From Gallaecimonas xiamenensis 3-C-1 (GTDB lineage: Bacteria > Pseudomonadota > Gammaproteobacteria > Enterobacterales > Gallaecimonadaceae), in the NCBI RefSeq assembly GCF_000299915.1, contig NZ_AMRI01000004.1:150931-214930 (forward strand): a DNA stretch of 64,000 nucleotides, given 5' to 3'. Both the position numbers and the translations under genes were made by a program. Shown here in pieces: positions 1 through 7,757 of this stretch (the stretch's first letter is position 1; each line of letters starts with the position of its first letter). Under the pieces are notes generated by a model, which did no database searches, was not told where the DNA came from, and was given only the letters and a program-made list of their open reading frames with translations.

Positions 1-565
1 TGGGGGACCCAGGTGGGTTGTTGGCCCAAAAGGCGGAGGTGGCGATAGGGCCCGGGGCCACGTTGTTGACGGTGATGCCGTGAGGCCCCAGTTCCAGGGC
101 CCAGGTGCGGGCCATGGACAGCAGGGCGCCTTTGCTGGCGCTATAGGCGCTGCGGTCGGTTTTACCCAACACCACCCGGCTGCAGTTGTTGACGATACGG
201 CCAAAACCCTGCTGGCGCATCACCGGGGTCAGGGCCTGCACGCAGTGCAGGGCACAAAGGGTATTGAGGTGCATCAGGGACAGGAAATCGGCTTCGCTGA
301 CCTCGTCCAGACCAGCTGGCTTGACCAGGCCGACGTTGTTGACCAGGCGGGTAATGCCGAACTCCTGGCCCAGGGCCTTGACCAGTTCGGCGGTGGCTTG
401 GCCGTCACTCAAATCAATTTGGTAATGGTGGGTAAGGGAGGGGGCTTCGGGGGCCGCCACGTCCAGGACTATCACCTGGTAGCCGTCTTGCTGCATACGC
501 AGGCTGATGGCCTGGCCGATGTTGCGGGCACCGCCGGTGACGATGACATAGGGCTTTGCTGACAT
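1..565 (-). CDS. SDR-family oxidoreductase, 3' end outside window
   Basis: Short-chain dehydrogenase/reductase, 188 residues visible; the C-terminus lies beyond the window edge. The N-terminal TGGARNIGQ cofactor motif (about residues 10-18), the NNVG motif at 76-79, and Ser129, Tyr141 and Lys145 (YSASK) give a full Rossmann fold and catalytic triad, so an NAD(P)-dependent alcohol or ketone oxidoreductase is expected. The ATG is supported by an AGGAG about 8 bases upstream. It is divergent from the IclR regulator and shares a promoter region containing a PcaR-like operator, so I infer a role in the same aromatic-acid pathway. The substrate is unknown. Confidence 0.88.
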   Translation of the reverse strand, partial: MSAKPYVIVTGGARNIGQAISLRMQQDGYQVIVLDVAAPEAPSLTHHYQIDLSDGQATAELVKALGQEFGITRLVNNVGLVKPAGLDEVSEADFLSLMHLNTLCALHCVQALTPVMRQQGFGRIVNNCSRVVLGKTDRSAYSASKGALLSMARTWALELGPHGITVNNVAPGPIATSAFWANNPPGSP

Positions 566-604
566 GAAAAACTCCTGTACTGGACTTGGCGATCGCCTTG
601 CGAT

Positions 605-619
605 GTGCGATATTCGAAC
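605..619. promoter_or_regulatory. Candidate PcaR-type operator between SDR and IclR genes
   Basis: The minus strand reads GTTCGAATATCGCAC, which differs at two central positions from the P. putida PcaR site as I recall it (GTTCGATAATCGCAC). It lies about 17 bases before the IclR start and 40 bases before the divergent SDR start. Two similar sites occur at 3057-3071 and 3306-3320. The repetition at three promoters is seen directly; binding is inferred. Confidence 0.7.
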
Positions 620-635
620 ATAATGTCCAAGTTTG

Positions 636-1430
636 ATGATGCACAATACCATGACGGAACAGAGCAAACAGGAAGGTCCGGACAAGGACTTTCTGGCCAC
701 CTTTGCCAGGGGTCTGGAGGTGATCAAGTCCTTCGATGCCCAAACCCCGGCCATGACCCTCACCGAGGTGGCCAAGAAGAATGATCTGTCCCGGGCCACG
801 GCCCGGCGTTTTATGTTGACGCTGCAAAAACTCGGTTACGTGAGCAGTGACGGCAAGCAGTTCCGGCTTACCGCCAGGGTGCTGGATCTGGGCTACAGCT
901 ACCTGTCCACCCTGGACTTTGGTGGCGTTATCACCCGTTACATGGAAGAAGTGACCCACAAGCTGGGGGAGTCTTGCTCGGCTTCGGTGCTGGACGGCCC
1001 CAACATCGTCTACATAGCGCGGATCCCGGTCAGGGGGCTGATGCCCATCAACCTGCAGGTGGGGGCCAAATTGCCCGCTTTTGCCACCTCCATGGGTAGG
1101 GTGCTGATGGCGGCCATGAGCGACGAGCGGTTGGAAGAATACCTGGCACAGGTGGAGTTCGTGCAGTTGACCCCCTACACCCTGACCACAGTCGATGCCC
1201 TTCGCCAGGAAGTGCACAAGGTGCGGACCCAGGGCTATGCCATCAACGACCAGCAGTTGGAATTGGGGCTGCGTTCGGTGGCGGTACCTGTCTATGACCG
1301 GCACCGTAACATCCGCTTTGCGCTGAACGTCAGTTCCCATGTGTCGAAGGTGTCCCCTGAGCGGCTGGTGTCGGAGTTTGTGCCCCTGCTGGAAGAGGCC
1401 GCCGCCCGGATGACGGCGGCCCTGCCTTAG
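636..1430 (+). CDS. pcaR: IclR-family regulator, PcaR/PcaU/PobR-like
   Basis: About 264 residues. An N-terminal winged HTH (LTEVAKKNDLSRATARRFM, about residues 45-63) is followed by an IclR effector-binding domain. The sequence resembles PcaR-type activators of the beta-ketoadipate pathway. No clean Shine-Dalgarno decides the start: TTG at 633 and ATGs at 636, 639 and 651 are all possible. It is divergent from the SDR gene and converges on pcaJ, with the two stop codons overlapping. Neighbouring pcaIJ, the transporter genes with pcaF, and the three similar 15-bp operator sites support control of the block in response to beta-ketoadipate or a related acid. Activator versus repressor cannot be told from sequence. 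Confidence 0.85.
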   Translation: MMHNTMTEQSKQEGPDKDFLATFARGLEVIKSFDAQTPAMTLTEVAKKNDLSRATARRFMLTLQKLGYVSSDGKQFRLTARVLDLGYSYLSTLDFGGVITRYMEEVTHKLGESCSASVLDGPNIVYIARIPVRGLMPINLQVGAKLPAFATSMGRVLMAAMSDERLEEYLAQVEFVQLTPYTLTTVDALRQEVHKVRTQGYAINDQQLELGLRSVAVPVYDRHRNIRFALNVSSHVSKVSPERLVSEFVPLLEEAAARMTAALP

Positions 1431-2197
1431 CCGTAGGCGGCCTGGGTACGTTCGTTAAGGTCACGGAGTATGGCCAGCTCCTCGGCGGTGGGCGCCTGGG
1501 TGGTGGCTACGGTGGCGGCAACCTTAAGGGGCCAGCCGGTGGCAGCTACCACCTGCTCGACGCTTACCCCGGGGTGAACGGCGGTCAGGGTCAGCTCCTT
1601 GGTGACTGGATCGGGCTCTAGGATACCCAGGTCGGTGATCACCATGGCCGGACCCTTGCCGGGCAGGCCCAGGCGCTCTCGGCTGTCGCCGCCGTCCAAG
1701 AAGCCCACTGATGTAATGAAATCGAGCTTTTCCACAAAGGCCCTGGCGTTGTGCTTCAAGGTGATCAGCACCCGGCCGCAGTGGGAGGCGATCTCCGGTG
1801 CGCCGCCGGCGCCGGGCAGGCGCACCTTGGGCTTGGCGTAGTCGCCGATCACCGTGGTGTTGATGTTGGCGAAGCGGTCAATCTGGGCGGCGCCCAGGAA
1901 ACCGGTGCGGATCTTGCCGCCCTGAAGCCAGTAGCGGAACATCTCGGGCACCGAGATCACACTGATGGCGGTGTCGGCCAGCTCGCCGTCGCCGATGGAC
2001 AGGGGCAGGACATTGGGCTTGGTGTCCAGGGTGCCGCTTTCGTAGATAAGCTTGATCTGCTTGGCATGGCTGAGCCTGGCCATATTGGCCGCCGCGCTCG
2101 GCAAACCTATCCCCACAAAACAGACATCATCCTCGGCCAGCATTCGGGCGGCCGCCACCGTCATCATTTCCGAGGCGCTGTAGGCTTGCTCAGACAT
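1427..2197 (-). CDS. pcaJ: 3-oxoadipate CoA-transferase subunit B
   Basis: 256 residues, the usual PcaJ length. Family I CoA-transferase beta subunit, with the expected catalytic glutamate in YESG (Glu53) and a GGAPE-like glycine-rich segment (LPGAGGAPEIA). With PcaI it moves CoA from succinyl-CoA to 3-oxoadipate, the penultimate step of the beta-ketoadipate pathway. I chose the start at 2197 because a longer in-frame start at 2254 would place 19 unlikely residues inside pcaI; the chosen ATG overlaps the end of pcaI by 8 bases, as expected for coupled subunits. An acetoacetate-type 3-oxoacid CoA-transferase is the main alternative; pcaF and the PcaR-like regulator favour 3-oxoadipate. Confidence 0.9.
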   Translation of the reverse strand: MSEQAYSASEMMTVAAARMLAEDDVCFVGIGLPSAAANMARLSHAKQIKLIYESGTLDTKPNVLPLSIGDGELADTAISVISVPEMFRYWLQGGKIRTGFLGAAQIDRFANINTTVIGDYAKPKVRLPGAGGAPEIASHCGRVLITLKHNARAFVEKLDFITSVGFLDGGDSRERLGLPGKGPAMVITDLGILEPDPVTKELTLTAVHPGVSVEQVVAATGWPLKVAATVATTQAPTAEELAILRDLNERTQAAYG

Positions 2198-3044
2198 AAT
2201 CGGCCTCCTGCAACTTACGCAAGTAATGGGAAAAATCCTGGGTGTCCAGGACAAAGTCCTGCATCCAGGCCTTAAAGCTGTCGTAGTCCCGGGCTATGGC
2301 GTCCCACTTGATATAAAAGCGGTTGTTGCGCGGGTAATAGCCGCTGGCATAGGACGGGAAGGCCCCCATGGGTACCACGCAGACGGCGTCAATGACCCAG
2401 GCGGGAATGACGGTGCCGCCCTGGCTGTCATCAACCCGGTCCACCACTTCTTCGACGGTGACAATGGCCACCTTGGCCGCCAGCACCGCTTCTTTTTGCA
2501 CCCCGACGATACCGCTCAGCCAGACGTTGCCTTCCTTGTCGGCCTTCTGGGCATGGATGATGGCTACGTCCGGGTTGATGGCCGGCACCGCCGCCAGGGC
2601 CTTGCCGGTAAAGGGGCAGGTCAGGCGTTTGATGTTGGGGTTGATGTCCTCGTAGGAGGTGCCAAGGTAGCCGTCGAACAGGGCCAGGGGCAGGCCGCTG
2701 GCACCGGCGACGTAGGCGTTGGCCATGGCGGCGTGGGCATGCTCTTCGATAACCAGCGCCTTGGGCCTTTGGTGCTCGAAGGCGTCGCGAAAGCGGTGCA
2801 GGGAGCCGACACCGGGGTTGCCCCCCCAGGAAAAGATCATCTTGTCGACACAGCCCATGCCGATCAGCTGGTCATAGATAAGATCCGGGGTCATGCGGAC
2901 GACCGTCAGGCCGGTGATGCCCTGGCGGATGATCTCCAGGCCCGCTGCGTAGGGGATAAGGTGGGTAAAACCTTCCAGTGCCACTGTACTGCCGGGCAGG
3001 ACATGTCGTTGGATGGCGTCCCTCAGGGTCAAATGTTCAGCCAT
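2190..3044 (-). CDS. pcaI: 3-oxoadipate CoA-transferase subunit A
   Basis: 284 residues, matching the PcaI family length. The N-terminus (TLRDAIQRHVLPGSTVALEG, then FTHLIPYAA) and the RMTPDLIYD segment are close to Pseudomonas PcaI. It forms the alpha subunit of the cytoplasmic CoA-transferase with PcaJ, and the genes overlap by 8 bases. The ATG at 3044 has a GAGG ribosome site. A PcaR-like operator lies only 13 bases upstream of the start, overlapping the likely leader. The gene converges on nothing and is divergent from the tctC-tctB-tctA-pcaF unit, so both arms can respond to one regulator. Confidence 0.92.
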   Translation of the reverse strand: MAEHLTLRDAIQRHVLPGSTVALEGFTHLIPYAAGLEIIRQGITGLTVVRMTPDLIYDQLIGMGCVDKMIFSWGGNPGVGSLHRFRDAFEHQRPKALVIEEHAHAAMANAYVAGASGLPLALFDGYLGTSYEDINPNIKRLTCPFTGKALAAVPAINPDVAIIHAQKADKEGNVWLSGIVGVQKEAVLAAKVAIVTVEEVVDRVDDSQGGTVIPAWVIDAVCVVPMGAFPSYASGYYPRNNRFYIKWDAIARDYDSFKAWMQDFVLDTQDFSHYLRKLQEADYV

Positions 3045-3056
3045 GTAAGCCTCGTT

Positions 3057-3071
3057 GTTCGACTATCGCAC
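3057..3071. promoter_or_regulatory. Candidate PcaR-type operator before pcaI
   Basis: GTTCGACTATCGCAC, two mismatches to the remembered PcaR site, 13 bases before the pcaI ATG. A partial repeat (GTTCGATTA) begins at 3076, about 19 bases further, which would suit a tetramer or paired-dimer IclR protein. Confidence 0.7.
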
Positions 3072-3305
3072 GTATGTTCGATTAGTGGAAATCCTAAGAG
3101 GCCCTTCCGGTGGCTGTCAAGGGCGATCAGGACGGAGCAGTGCTGCAAAAAACACCGCCTTGGGGCCGCAGGGCCCGTCCTGGTTGCCGTTGGCGGCAGT
3201 TGACGTATTCGTAAAAGGGCGAGCCGTATTAGCCTTTAGTGGTAAGGCGCTTGATCGACCCTGGCTTTCGTGCAAGAGTCTAATCGTCAGCATTTACGAA
3301 CAAAA

Positions 3306-3320
3306 GTTCGATAATCGAAC
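3306..3320. promoter_or_regulatory. Candidate PcaR-type operator before tctC
   Basis: GTTCGATAATCGAAC, a 15-mer that is palindromic apart from its central base and differs by one base from the remembered PcaR site. It sits immediately before the AAGG ribosome site of tctC. An upstream CGAAC at 3297 with the GTTCG at 3306 makes a second inverted repeat around AAAA. Confidence 0.75.
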
Positions 3321-3337
3321 TAAATAAGGTGAAAGCT

Positions 3338-4327
3338 ATGAAAAAACGTACTCTGATGGGGGCTCTCTGGGCCGTTGGCGCTGCTGCTGCCTTGTCCTTT
3401 ACGTCATCTGCCGTTGCCAAGGGTGACTGGCCGCAAGAGAACATTACCCTGGTGGTGCCTTACGCTGCCGGTGGTACCACCGATGTCCTGTCCCGCCGGG
3501 TCGCCGACCTGCTGCAAGCGGAGCTGGGCAAACCGGTGATAGTGGAAAACCGCCCCGGTGCCGGCTCTACCGTCGCTACCGCGCAACTGACCCGGGCCCG
3601 TGACCCTAACTACCGCATCCTGATGGCCTCCCCTGGCCACTCCATCGGCGCCGCCATCTACCCTGGCCTGCGCTATGACCCGGTCCAGGACTTCCGCTTT
3701 ATCCGTAACGTCATCAACATCCCCAATGTGATGGTGGTGCCGGCCAATAGCCCTTACAACAGCGTGGCCGAGTTCGTTAAAGCGGCCCGTGAAAAAGACG
3801 GCATGGCGTTCAGCTCCTCTGGTGTTGGCAGCTCCATCCACATGTCCGGTGAGCTGTTCAAGAAGATGACCGGTACCAAGATGGTGCACGTGCCTTTCCG
3901 TGGCAGTGGTGAGGCCCTGCCGGCCCTGATCTCTGGTGACGTGGACGTGTCCTTCGAGAACCTGCCCACCGTTATGGCCATGATCAAGTCCGGCCAGGTC
4001 AAGGCCTTGGCGGTGACCACCGACAAGCCGTCCCCCTTCCTGCCCGGTATCCCCACCCTGGCTGAAGCCGGCAAGGACCTGGGCCTGGCCAACTACCAGA
4101 CCTCCGCCTGGTTCGGCCTGGTTGCCAACAAGAAGATGTCCGAAGAAGCGGTCGGCAAACTGCAGGGGGCCCTGGACAAGGTCATGGCCAACCAGGCTTT
4201 CCTGAACTTCCTGCCCCAGTTGGGTGCTGAGCCTGCCACCGAGAAAGGTGACAACTTCAAGGCCTTCGTTGCCAAAGACGTGCAGAAATGGGCCGACGTT
4301 GCCCAGGAAGCCGGGATCCGCAACTAA
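3338..4327 (+). CDS. tctC: Tripartite tricarboxylate transporter substrate-binding protein (TctC/Bug)
   Basis: 329 residues with a Sec signal peptide ending near SSAVA. The mature part shows Bug-family signatures: VVPYAAGGTTDVLSR, VENRPGAGS near residues 70-80, and VHVPFRGSGEALPAL. Bug proteins bind carboxylates in the periplasm through two ordered waters and deliver them to TctAB. The ATG at 3338 has AAGG nine bases before it; a GTG at 3329 is less likely. It is first in the unit tctC-tctB-tctA-pcaF, behind a PcaR-like operator, so the ligand is probably an aromatic-derived acid or 3-oxoadipate-like dicarboxylate. That ligand is inferred only from context. Confidence 0.9.
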   Translation: MKKRTLMGALWAVGAAAALSFTSSAVAKGDWPQENITLVVPYAAGGTTDVLSRRVADLLQAELGKPVIVENRPGAGSTVATAQLTRARDPNYRILMASPGHSIGAAIYPGLRYDPVQDFRFIRNVINIPNVMVVPANSPYNSVAEFVKAAREKDGMAFSSSGVGSSIHMSGELFKKMTGTKMVHVPFRGSGEALPALISGDVDVSFENLPTVMAMIKSGQVKALAVTTDKPSPFLPGIPTLAEAGKDLGLANYQTSAWFGLVANKKMSEEAVGKLQGALDKVMANQAFLNFLPQLGAEPATEKGDNFKAFVAKDVQKWADVAQEAGIRN

Positions 4328-4331
4328 GAAA

Positions 4332-4354
4332 AAAGGGGGGCTTGGCCCCCCTTT
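4332..4354 (+). terminator. Hairpin between tctC and tctB
   Basis: Perfect 9-bp stem (AAAGGGGGG / CCCCCCTTT) with a 5-base loop directly after the tctC stop. Such hairpins commonly stabilise the binding-protein mRNA or end part of the transcripts, giving more binding protein than membrane subunits. No long T-run follows, so partial attenuation is more likely than full termination. Confidence 0.6.
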
Positions 4355-4364
4355 GACGGGAGCC

Positions 4365-4880
4365 ATGATGGACACTGTATCCATGACTCAAAGCAAACGC
4401 CGTAGCCTGAGCCTTAATGGCGATGTGGTTCTCGGCCTCATCTTCCTGGTGGCGGCCCTGGTGTTCCTGGTCAAGCTGGTGCCGGACTTTATCGAGCAGC
4501 CGGGCTATATGCAGCATCCACTGCTGTCGCCGCGCTTTTTGCCCAGCGTCATGGGCTGGATAGTGCTGGTGCTGAGCCTGGGACTGGTGCTGGGCGGCCT
4601 GCTCAAAGACGCCAAAGCCGTCGCTGGCCAGTACCCTTTACTCAAAGGGGTACCGGCAGCCCAGTACCTCTGCATTCTGGTGGCCTTGGCCCTGTACGGC
4701 TTCGGTTTTGAATACCTGGGTGCCCCCCTGACCGGTGCGGCGGCGACAGTGCTGCTCTTTGCCGGCCTCAAGGTGCGTCATCCCCTGCTTTATGTGTTGG
4801 CGGTGGTCTTTCCCCTGGCGGTGTGCTGGGTGTTTAACCACGGCCTCAATGTACCCCTGCCACAGGGTGACTGGTGGTGA
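4365..4880 (+). CDS. tctB: Tripartite tricarboxylate transporter small membrane subunit (TctB)
   Basis: 171 residues, four predicted membrane segments, the size and topology expected of TctB. The C-terminal part contains LYGFGFEYLGAPLTGAA and a final VFNHGLNVPLPQGDWW typical of the family. Starts at 4365, 4368 and 4383 are all possible; I use the first ATG behind ACGGGAG. It lies between tctC and tctA, and its partner for transport is TctA in the inner membrane, driven by a cation gradient. Confidence 0.85.
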   Translation: MMDTVSMTQSKRRSLSLNGDVVLGLIFLVAALVFLVKLVPDFIEQPGYMQHPLLSPRFLPSVMGWIVLVLSLGLVLGGLLKDAKAVAGQYPLLKGVPAAQYLCILVALALYGFGFEYLGAPLTGAAATVLLFAGLKVRHPLLYVLAVVFPLAVCWVFNHGLNVPLPQGDWW

Positions 4881-4941
4881 TCCGATGCACGGACGCTTCG
4901 GGCCCAAGGGCCTGACCTGAAACCTATAAGAGACGTATCGG

Positions 4942-6423
4942 ATGGAAAACTTCACTGAGGTGCTCAGCCTTTTCCTGAGCGTAGACAACCTGCTGATGAT
5001 CGCCGTCGGGGTGCTGATCGGCGTCGTTATCGGGGCCATTCCCGGCCTGACCGCCACCATGGCCGTGGCCCTGGCCTTGCCCTTTACCTTTGCTATGGAG
5101 CCGGTCACCGCCATCCTGCTGTTGGTGGGGATCTACAAAGGCGGCATGTATGGCGGTTCCATCACTGCCATCCTTATCCGTACCCCAGGCTCACCGGCGT
5201 CGGCCTGTACCCTGCTGGACGGTTACCCCCTGGCCCAGCAAGGCCAAGCCAAAAAAGCCCTGCAGATGGCCCTTTATGCCTCCTGCATCGCCGACTTTAT
5301 CTCCAACCTGTCGCTGATCTTCCTGGCCGGTTACCTGGCCAAAATAGCCCTGAACTTCGGGCCGCCGGAGTACTTCTGGCTGATCTGCTTTAGCCTGACC
5401 ATCATCATCTCCGTGTCCGGCAACTCGGTACTCAAAGGCCTGATCGCCGCCGCCCTTGGGATCATCATCTCCACCATAGGCCTTGATGCGGTCTACGGCA
5501 CTCAGCGCCTGACCTTCGACAACTTCGACCTGATGGACAAGGTCAACTTCGTGCCGCTGCTCATTGGCCTCTTTGCCATCCCTGAGATCCTGGATTTCTA
5601 CCTGACCAAGGCCAAGCCCCATATCCAGTCTGCCGCCAAAGGTGCGGCGGTGACCTGGACCGAGCTTAAAGGCTCCATGAAGTCCATCGTGCGCGGCTCG
5701 GTGATCGGTGTCATCATCGGCGCCATCCCCGGCACCGGTGCCACCGCCGCCTCGTTTATTTCCTACTCCGAGGCCCGCCGCACTTCCCGCAACAAGGACA
5801 ACTTCGGTAAAGGGGAAGTGGAAGGGGTTGCGGCGGCCGAAGCAGGCAACAATGCCGTTGCCGGCGCCACCTTGATCCCGCTCTTGTCCCTGGGTATTCC
5901 CGGCGACGTGATCACCGCTATCATCCTCGGCGCCTTCATGCTGCACGGCCTGACCCCGGGCCCGCTGATGTTCCAGGACAACATCAACCTCATCTATGCC
6001 TTGTTCTGCGGCATCATGCTGAGTTCCGTGGTGCTCTTTGCCACCGGCAAGGTAGCCATCCGCTACTTCTCCTTGATCGCGGATATTCCCAAGGCGGTGC
6101 TGTTCCCCATAGTGCTGATGTTCTGCATCTACGGCGCCTACGCGGTCAACAACAACAGTTTCGATATCACCGTCATGCTGGTGTTTGGCCTGCTGGGTTT
6201 TGTGTTCAACCGCACCGGGGTGGCGGCTGCGCCCTTCCTTATCGGTTTTATCCTGGGGCCCATGTTCGAAGACAACCTGCGCCGCACCTTGCTGATCGGC
6301 AAGGGCGAGCTGGCCATCTTCGTGCGCAACCCCATCGATTGGTTCTTCATCCTGCTGACGGTGCTGTCCTTGGGCTTTGCCGCCTATCGCTACTGGCAGT
6401 CCCTCAAGCAACCCAAAGCCTGA
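4942..6423 (+). CDS. tctA: Tripartite tricarboxylate transporter large permease (TctA)
   Basis: 493 residues, about 12 membrane segments, the standard TctA length. The family motifs GAIPGLTATMAVALALP (near residues 31-47) and the second inverted-repeat counterpart GAIPGTGATAASFISY (near 259-274) are both present, as is YKGGMYGGSITAIL. It is the channel-forming subunit that receives substrate from TctC. It follows tctB by about 60 bases with a GAGACG ribosome site and precedes pcaF, tying uptake to the thiolase step. Confidence 0.93.
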   Translation: MENFTEVLSLFLSVDNLLMIAVGVLIGVVIGAIPGLTATMAVALALPFTFAMEPVTAILLLVGIYKGGMYGGSITAILIRTPGSPASACTLLDGYPLAQQGQAKKALQMALYASCIADFISNLSLIFLAGYLAKIALNFGPPEYFWLICFSLTIIISVSGNSVLKGLIAAALGIIISTIGLDAVYGTQRLTFDNFDLMDKVNFVPLLIGLFAIPEILDFYLTKAKPHIQSAAKGAAVTWTELKGSMKSIVRGSVIGVIIGAIPGTGATAASFISYSEARRTSRNKDNFGKGEVEGVAAAEAGNNAVAGATLIPLLSLGIPGDVITAIILGAFMLHGLTPGPLMFQDNINLIYALFCGIMLSSVVLFATGKVAIRYFSLIADIPKAVLFPIVLMFCIYGAYAVNNNSFDITVMLVFGLLGFVFNRTGVAAAPFLIGFILGPMFEDNLRRTLLIGKGELAIFVRNPIDWFFILLTVLSLGFAAYRYWQSLKQPKA

Positions 6424-6433
6424 TCCCCAACCC

Positions 6434-6451
6434 AGGCCGCCAAGGCGGCCT
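6434..6451 (+). other. Short GC-rich hairpin between tctA and pcaF
   Basis: Inverted repeat AGGCCGCC / GGCGGCCT with only AA between the arms. It has no T-run, so it probably stabilises or processes mRNA rather than ending it. Confidence 0.4.
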
Positions 6452-6474
6452 GCCTATTCCCGGTAGGACCTTTT

Positions 6475-7689
6475 ATGACTGATGCATATATCTGTGACGG
6501 CATTCGCACGCCCATAGGCCGCTTCGGCGGTGCCCTGGCACCGGTACGTCCCGACGATCTGGGCGCCCTGGTGCTCAAAGCCCTGGCCGAGCGCAACCCC
6601 GGTCTGCGCCTTGACGCCATCGACGACGTCATCTTCGGCTGTGCCAACCAGGCCGGGGAAGACAACCGCAACGTGGCCCGCATGTCGAGCCTGCTGGCCG
6701 GTCTGCCCCAGTCGGTGCCCGGTACCACAGTCAACCGCCTGTGCGGCTCGGGCATGGACGCCATCGGCATGGCTGCCCGCGCCATCAAGAGCGGTGAGCA
6801 GCAGCTGGTGCTGGCCGGCGGTGTGGAGTCCATGTCCCGCGCCCCCTTCGTGATGGGTAAGGCGGAGAAGGCTTTTAGCCGCGAGGCCAATGGCCTCTAT
6901 GACACCACCATCGGCTGGCGCTTTATCAACCCCCTGATGGCCAGCCAATATGGGGTAGATGCCATGCCGGAGACGGCGGAAAACGTGGCCGACGACTACG
7001 GGATAAACCGCGCCGACCAGGACGCCTTCGCCCTGGCCTCCCAGCAAAAGGCCGCCCGCGCCCAAGAAGCGGGCGTCTTTGCCGCCGAAATCGTGCCGGT
7101 CACAGTGGCCCTTGGCCGGGGTAAAACGGCCCTTGTCAGCCAGGACGAGCACCCCAGGCCCGAAACCAGCCTGGAGATGCTGGCCAAGCTCAAGGCCCCC
7201 TTCAAGGCCGACGGCAGCGGCACCGTTACCGCCGGTAACGCCTCTGGGGTCAACGACGGCGCCTGCGCCCTTATTCTTGCCTCCAAGGCCGCCGCCGAGG
7301 CCCATGGCCTGGTGCCAAGGGCCAGGGTAGTGGCCATGGCCAGCGCCGGTGTGGCCCCCAGGGTGATGGGCATAGGGCCGGTGCCGGCAGTGCGCAAACT
7401 GCTGGCCCAGACCGGCATCAGCCTGGCCGACATCGATGTGATTGAACTTAACGAAGCCTTCGCCGCCCAGGGCCTGGCGGTGCTGCGCGAGCTTGGCCTC
7501 AAGGACGACGATCCCAGGGTCAACCCCAACGGCGGTGCCATTGCCCTTGGCCATCCCCTGGGCATGAGCGGGGCGCGCCTGGTGCTGACCGCAACCCAGC
7601 AGCTGCACCGCAGCCAGGGCCGTTACGCCCTTTGCACCATGTGTATCGGGGTAGGCCAGGGCATAGCCCTGCTGCTGGAGCGGGTTTGA
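6475..7689 (+). CDS. pcaF: 3-oxoadipyl-CoA thiolase
   Basis: 404 residues, a full-length thiolase. Catalytic Cys90 (NRLCGSG), His360 (GHPLGMSG) and Cys390 ([10 protein letters not shown]) are present, with NEAFA and the AGNASG motif. It cleaves 3-oxoadipyl-CoA to succinyl-CoA and acetyl-CoA, the last step after PcaIJ. Length and the aromatic-pathway context favour PcaF or PaaJ over a general acetoacetyl-CoA thiolase. It is the last gene of the transporter unit, ending at a strong terminator. Without pcaBCDGH in view, the upstream aromatic steps must be encoded elsewhere. Confidence 0.9.
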   Translation: MTDAYICDGIRTPIGRFGGALAPVRPDDLGALVLKALAERNPGLRLDAIDDVIFGCANQAGEDNRNVARMSSLLAGLPQSVPGTTVNRLCGSGMDAIGMAARAIKSGEQQLVLAGGVESMSRAPFVMGKAEKAFSREANGLYDTTIGWRFINPLMASQYGVDAMPETAENVADDYGINRADQDAFALASQQKAARAQEAGVFAAEIVPVTVALGRGKTALVSQDEHPRPETSLEMLAKLKAPFKADGSGTVTAGNASGVNDGACALILASKAAAEAHGLVPRARVVAMASAGVAPRVMGIGPVPAVRKLLAQTGISLADIDVIELNEAFAAQGLAVLRELGLKDDDPRVNPNGGAIALGHPLGMSGARLVLTATQQLHRSQGRYALCTMCIGVGQGIALLLERV

Positions 7690-7719
7690 CCTGCCGCCAA
7701 GGCTGTGACACAACAACAT

Positions 7720-7741
7720 GGCGCCCAAGGGCGCCTTTTTT
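7720..7741 (+). terminator. Rho-independent terminator after pcaF
   Basis: GGCGCCC, loop AA, GGGCGCC, then six T. It ends the tctCBA-pcaF unit 30 bases after the stop; the next gene starts 17 bases later, so modF needs its own promoter or readthrough. Confidence 0.85.
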
Positions 7742-7757
7742 CATCCAAGGAGCGCCC

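Larger units (their letters stand above)
3045..3337. promoter_or_regulatory. Divergent control region between pcaI and tctC
   Basis: About 290 bases with no convincing gene. It carries one PcaR-like 15-mer at each end (3057-3071 and 3306-3320) plus an extra half-site (GTTCGATTA) starting at 3076. I see no promoter hexamer pair with good spacing that I would defend. The arrangement implies that pcaIJ and the transporter/thiolase unit are controlled together but from separate promoters. Confidence 0.6.
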
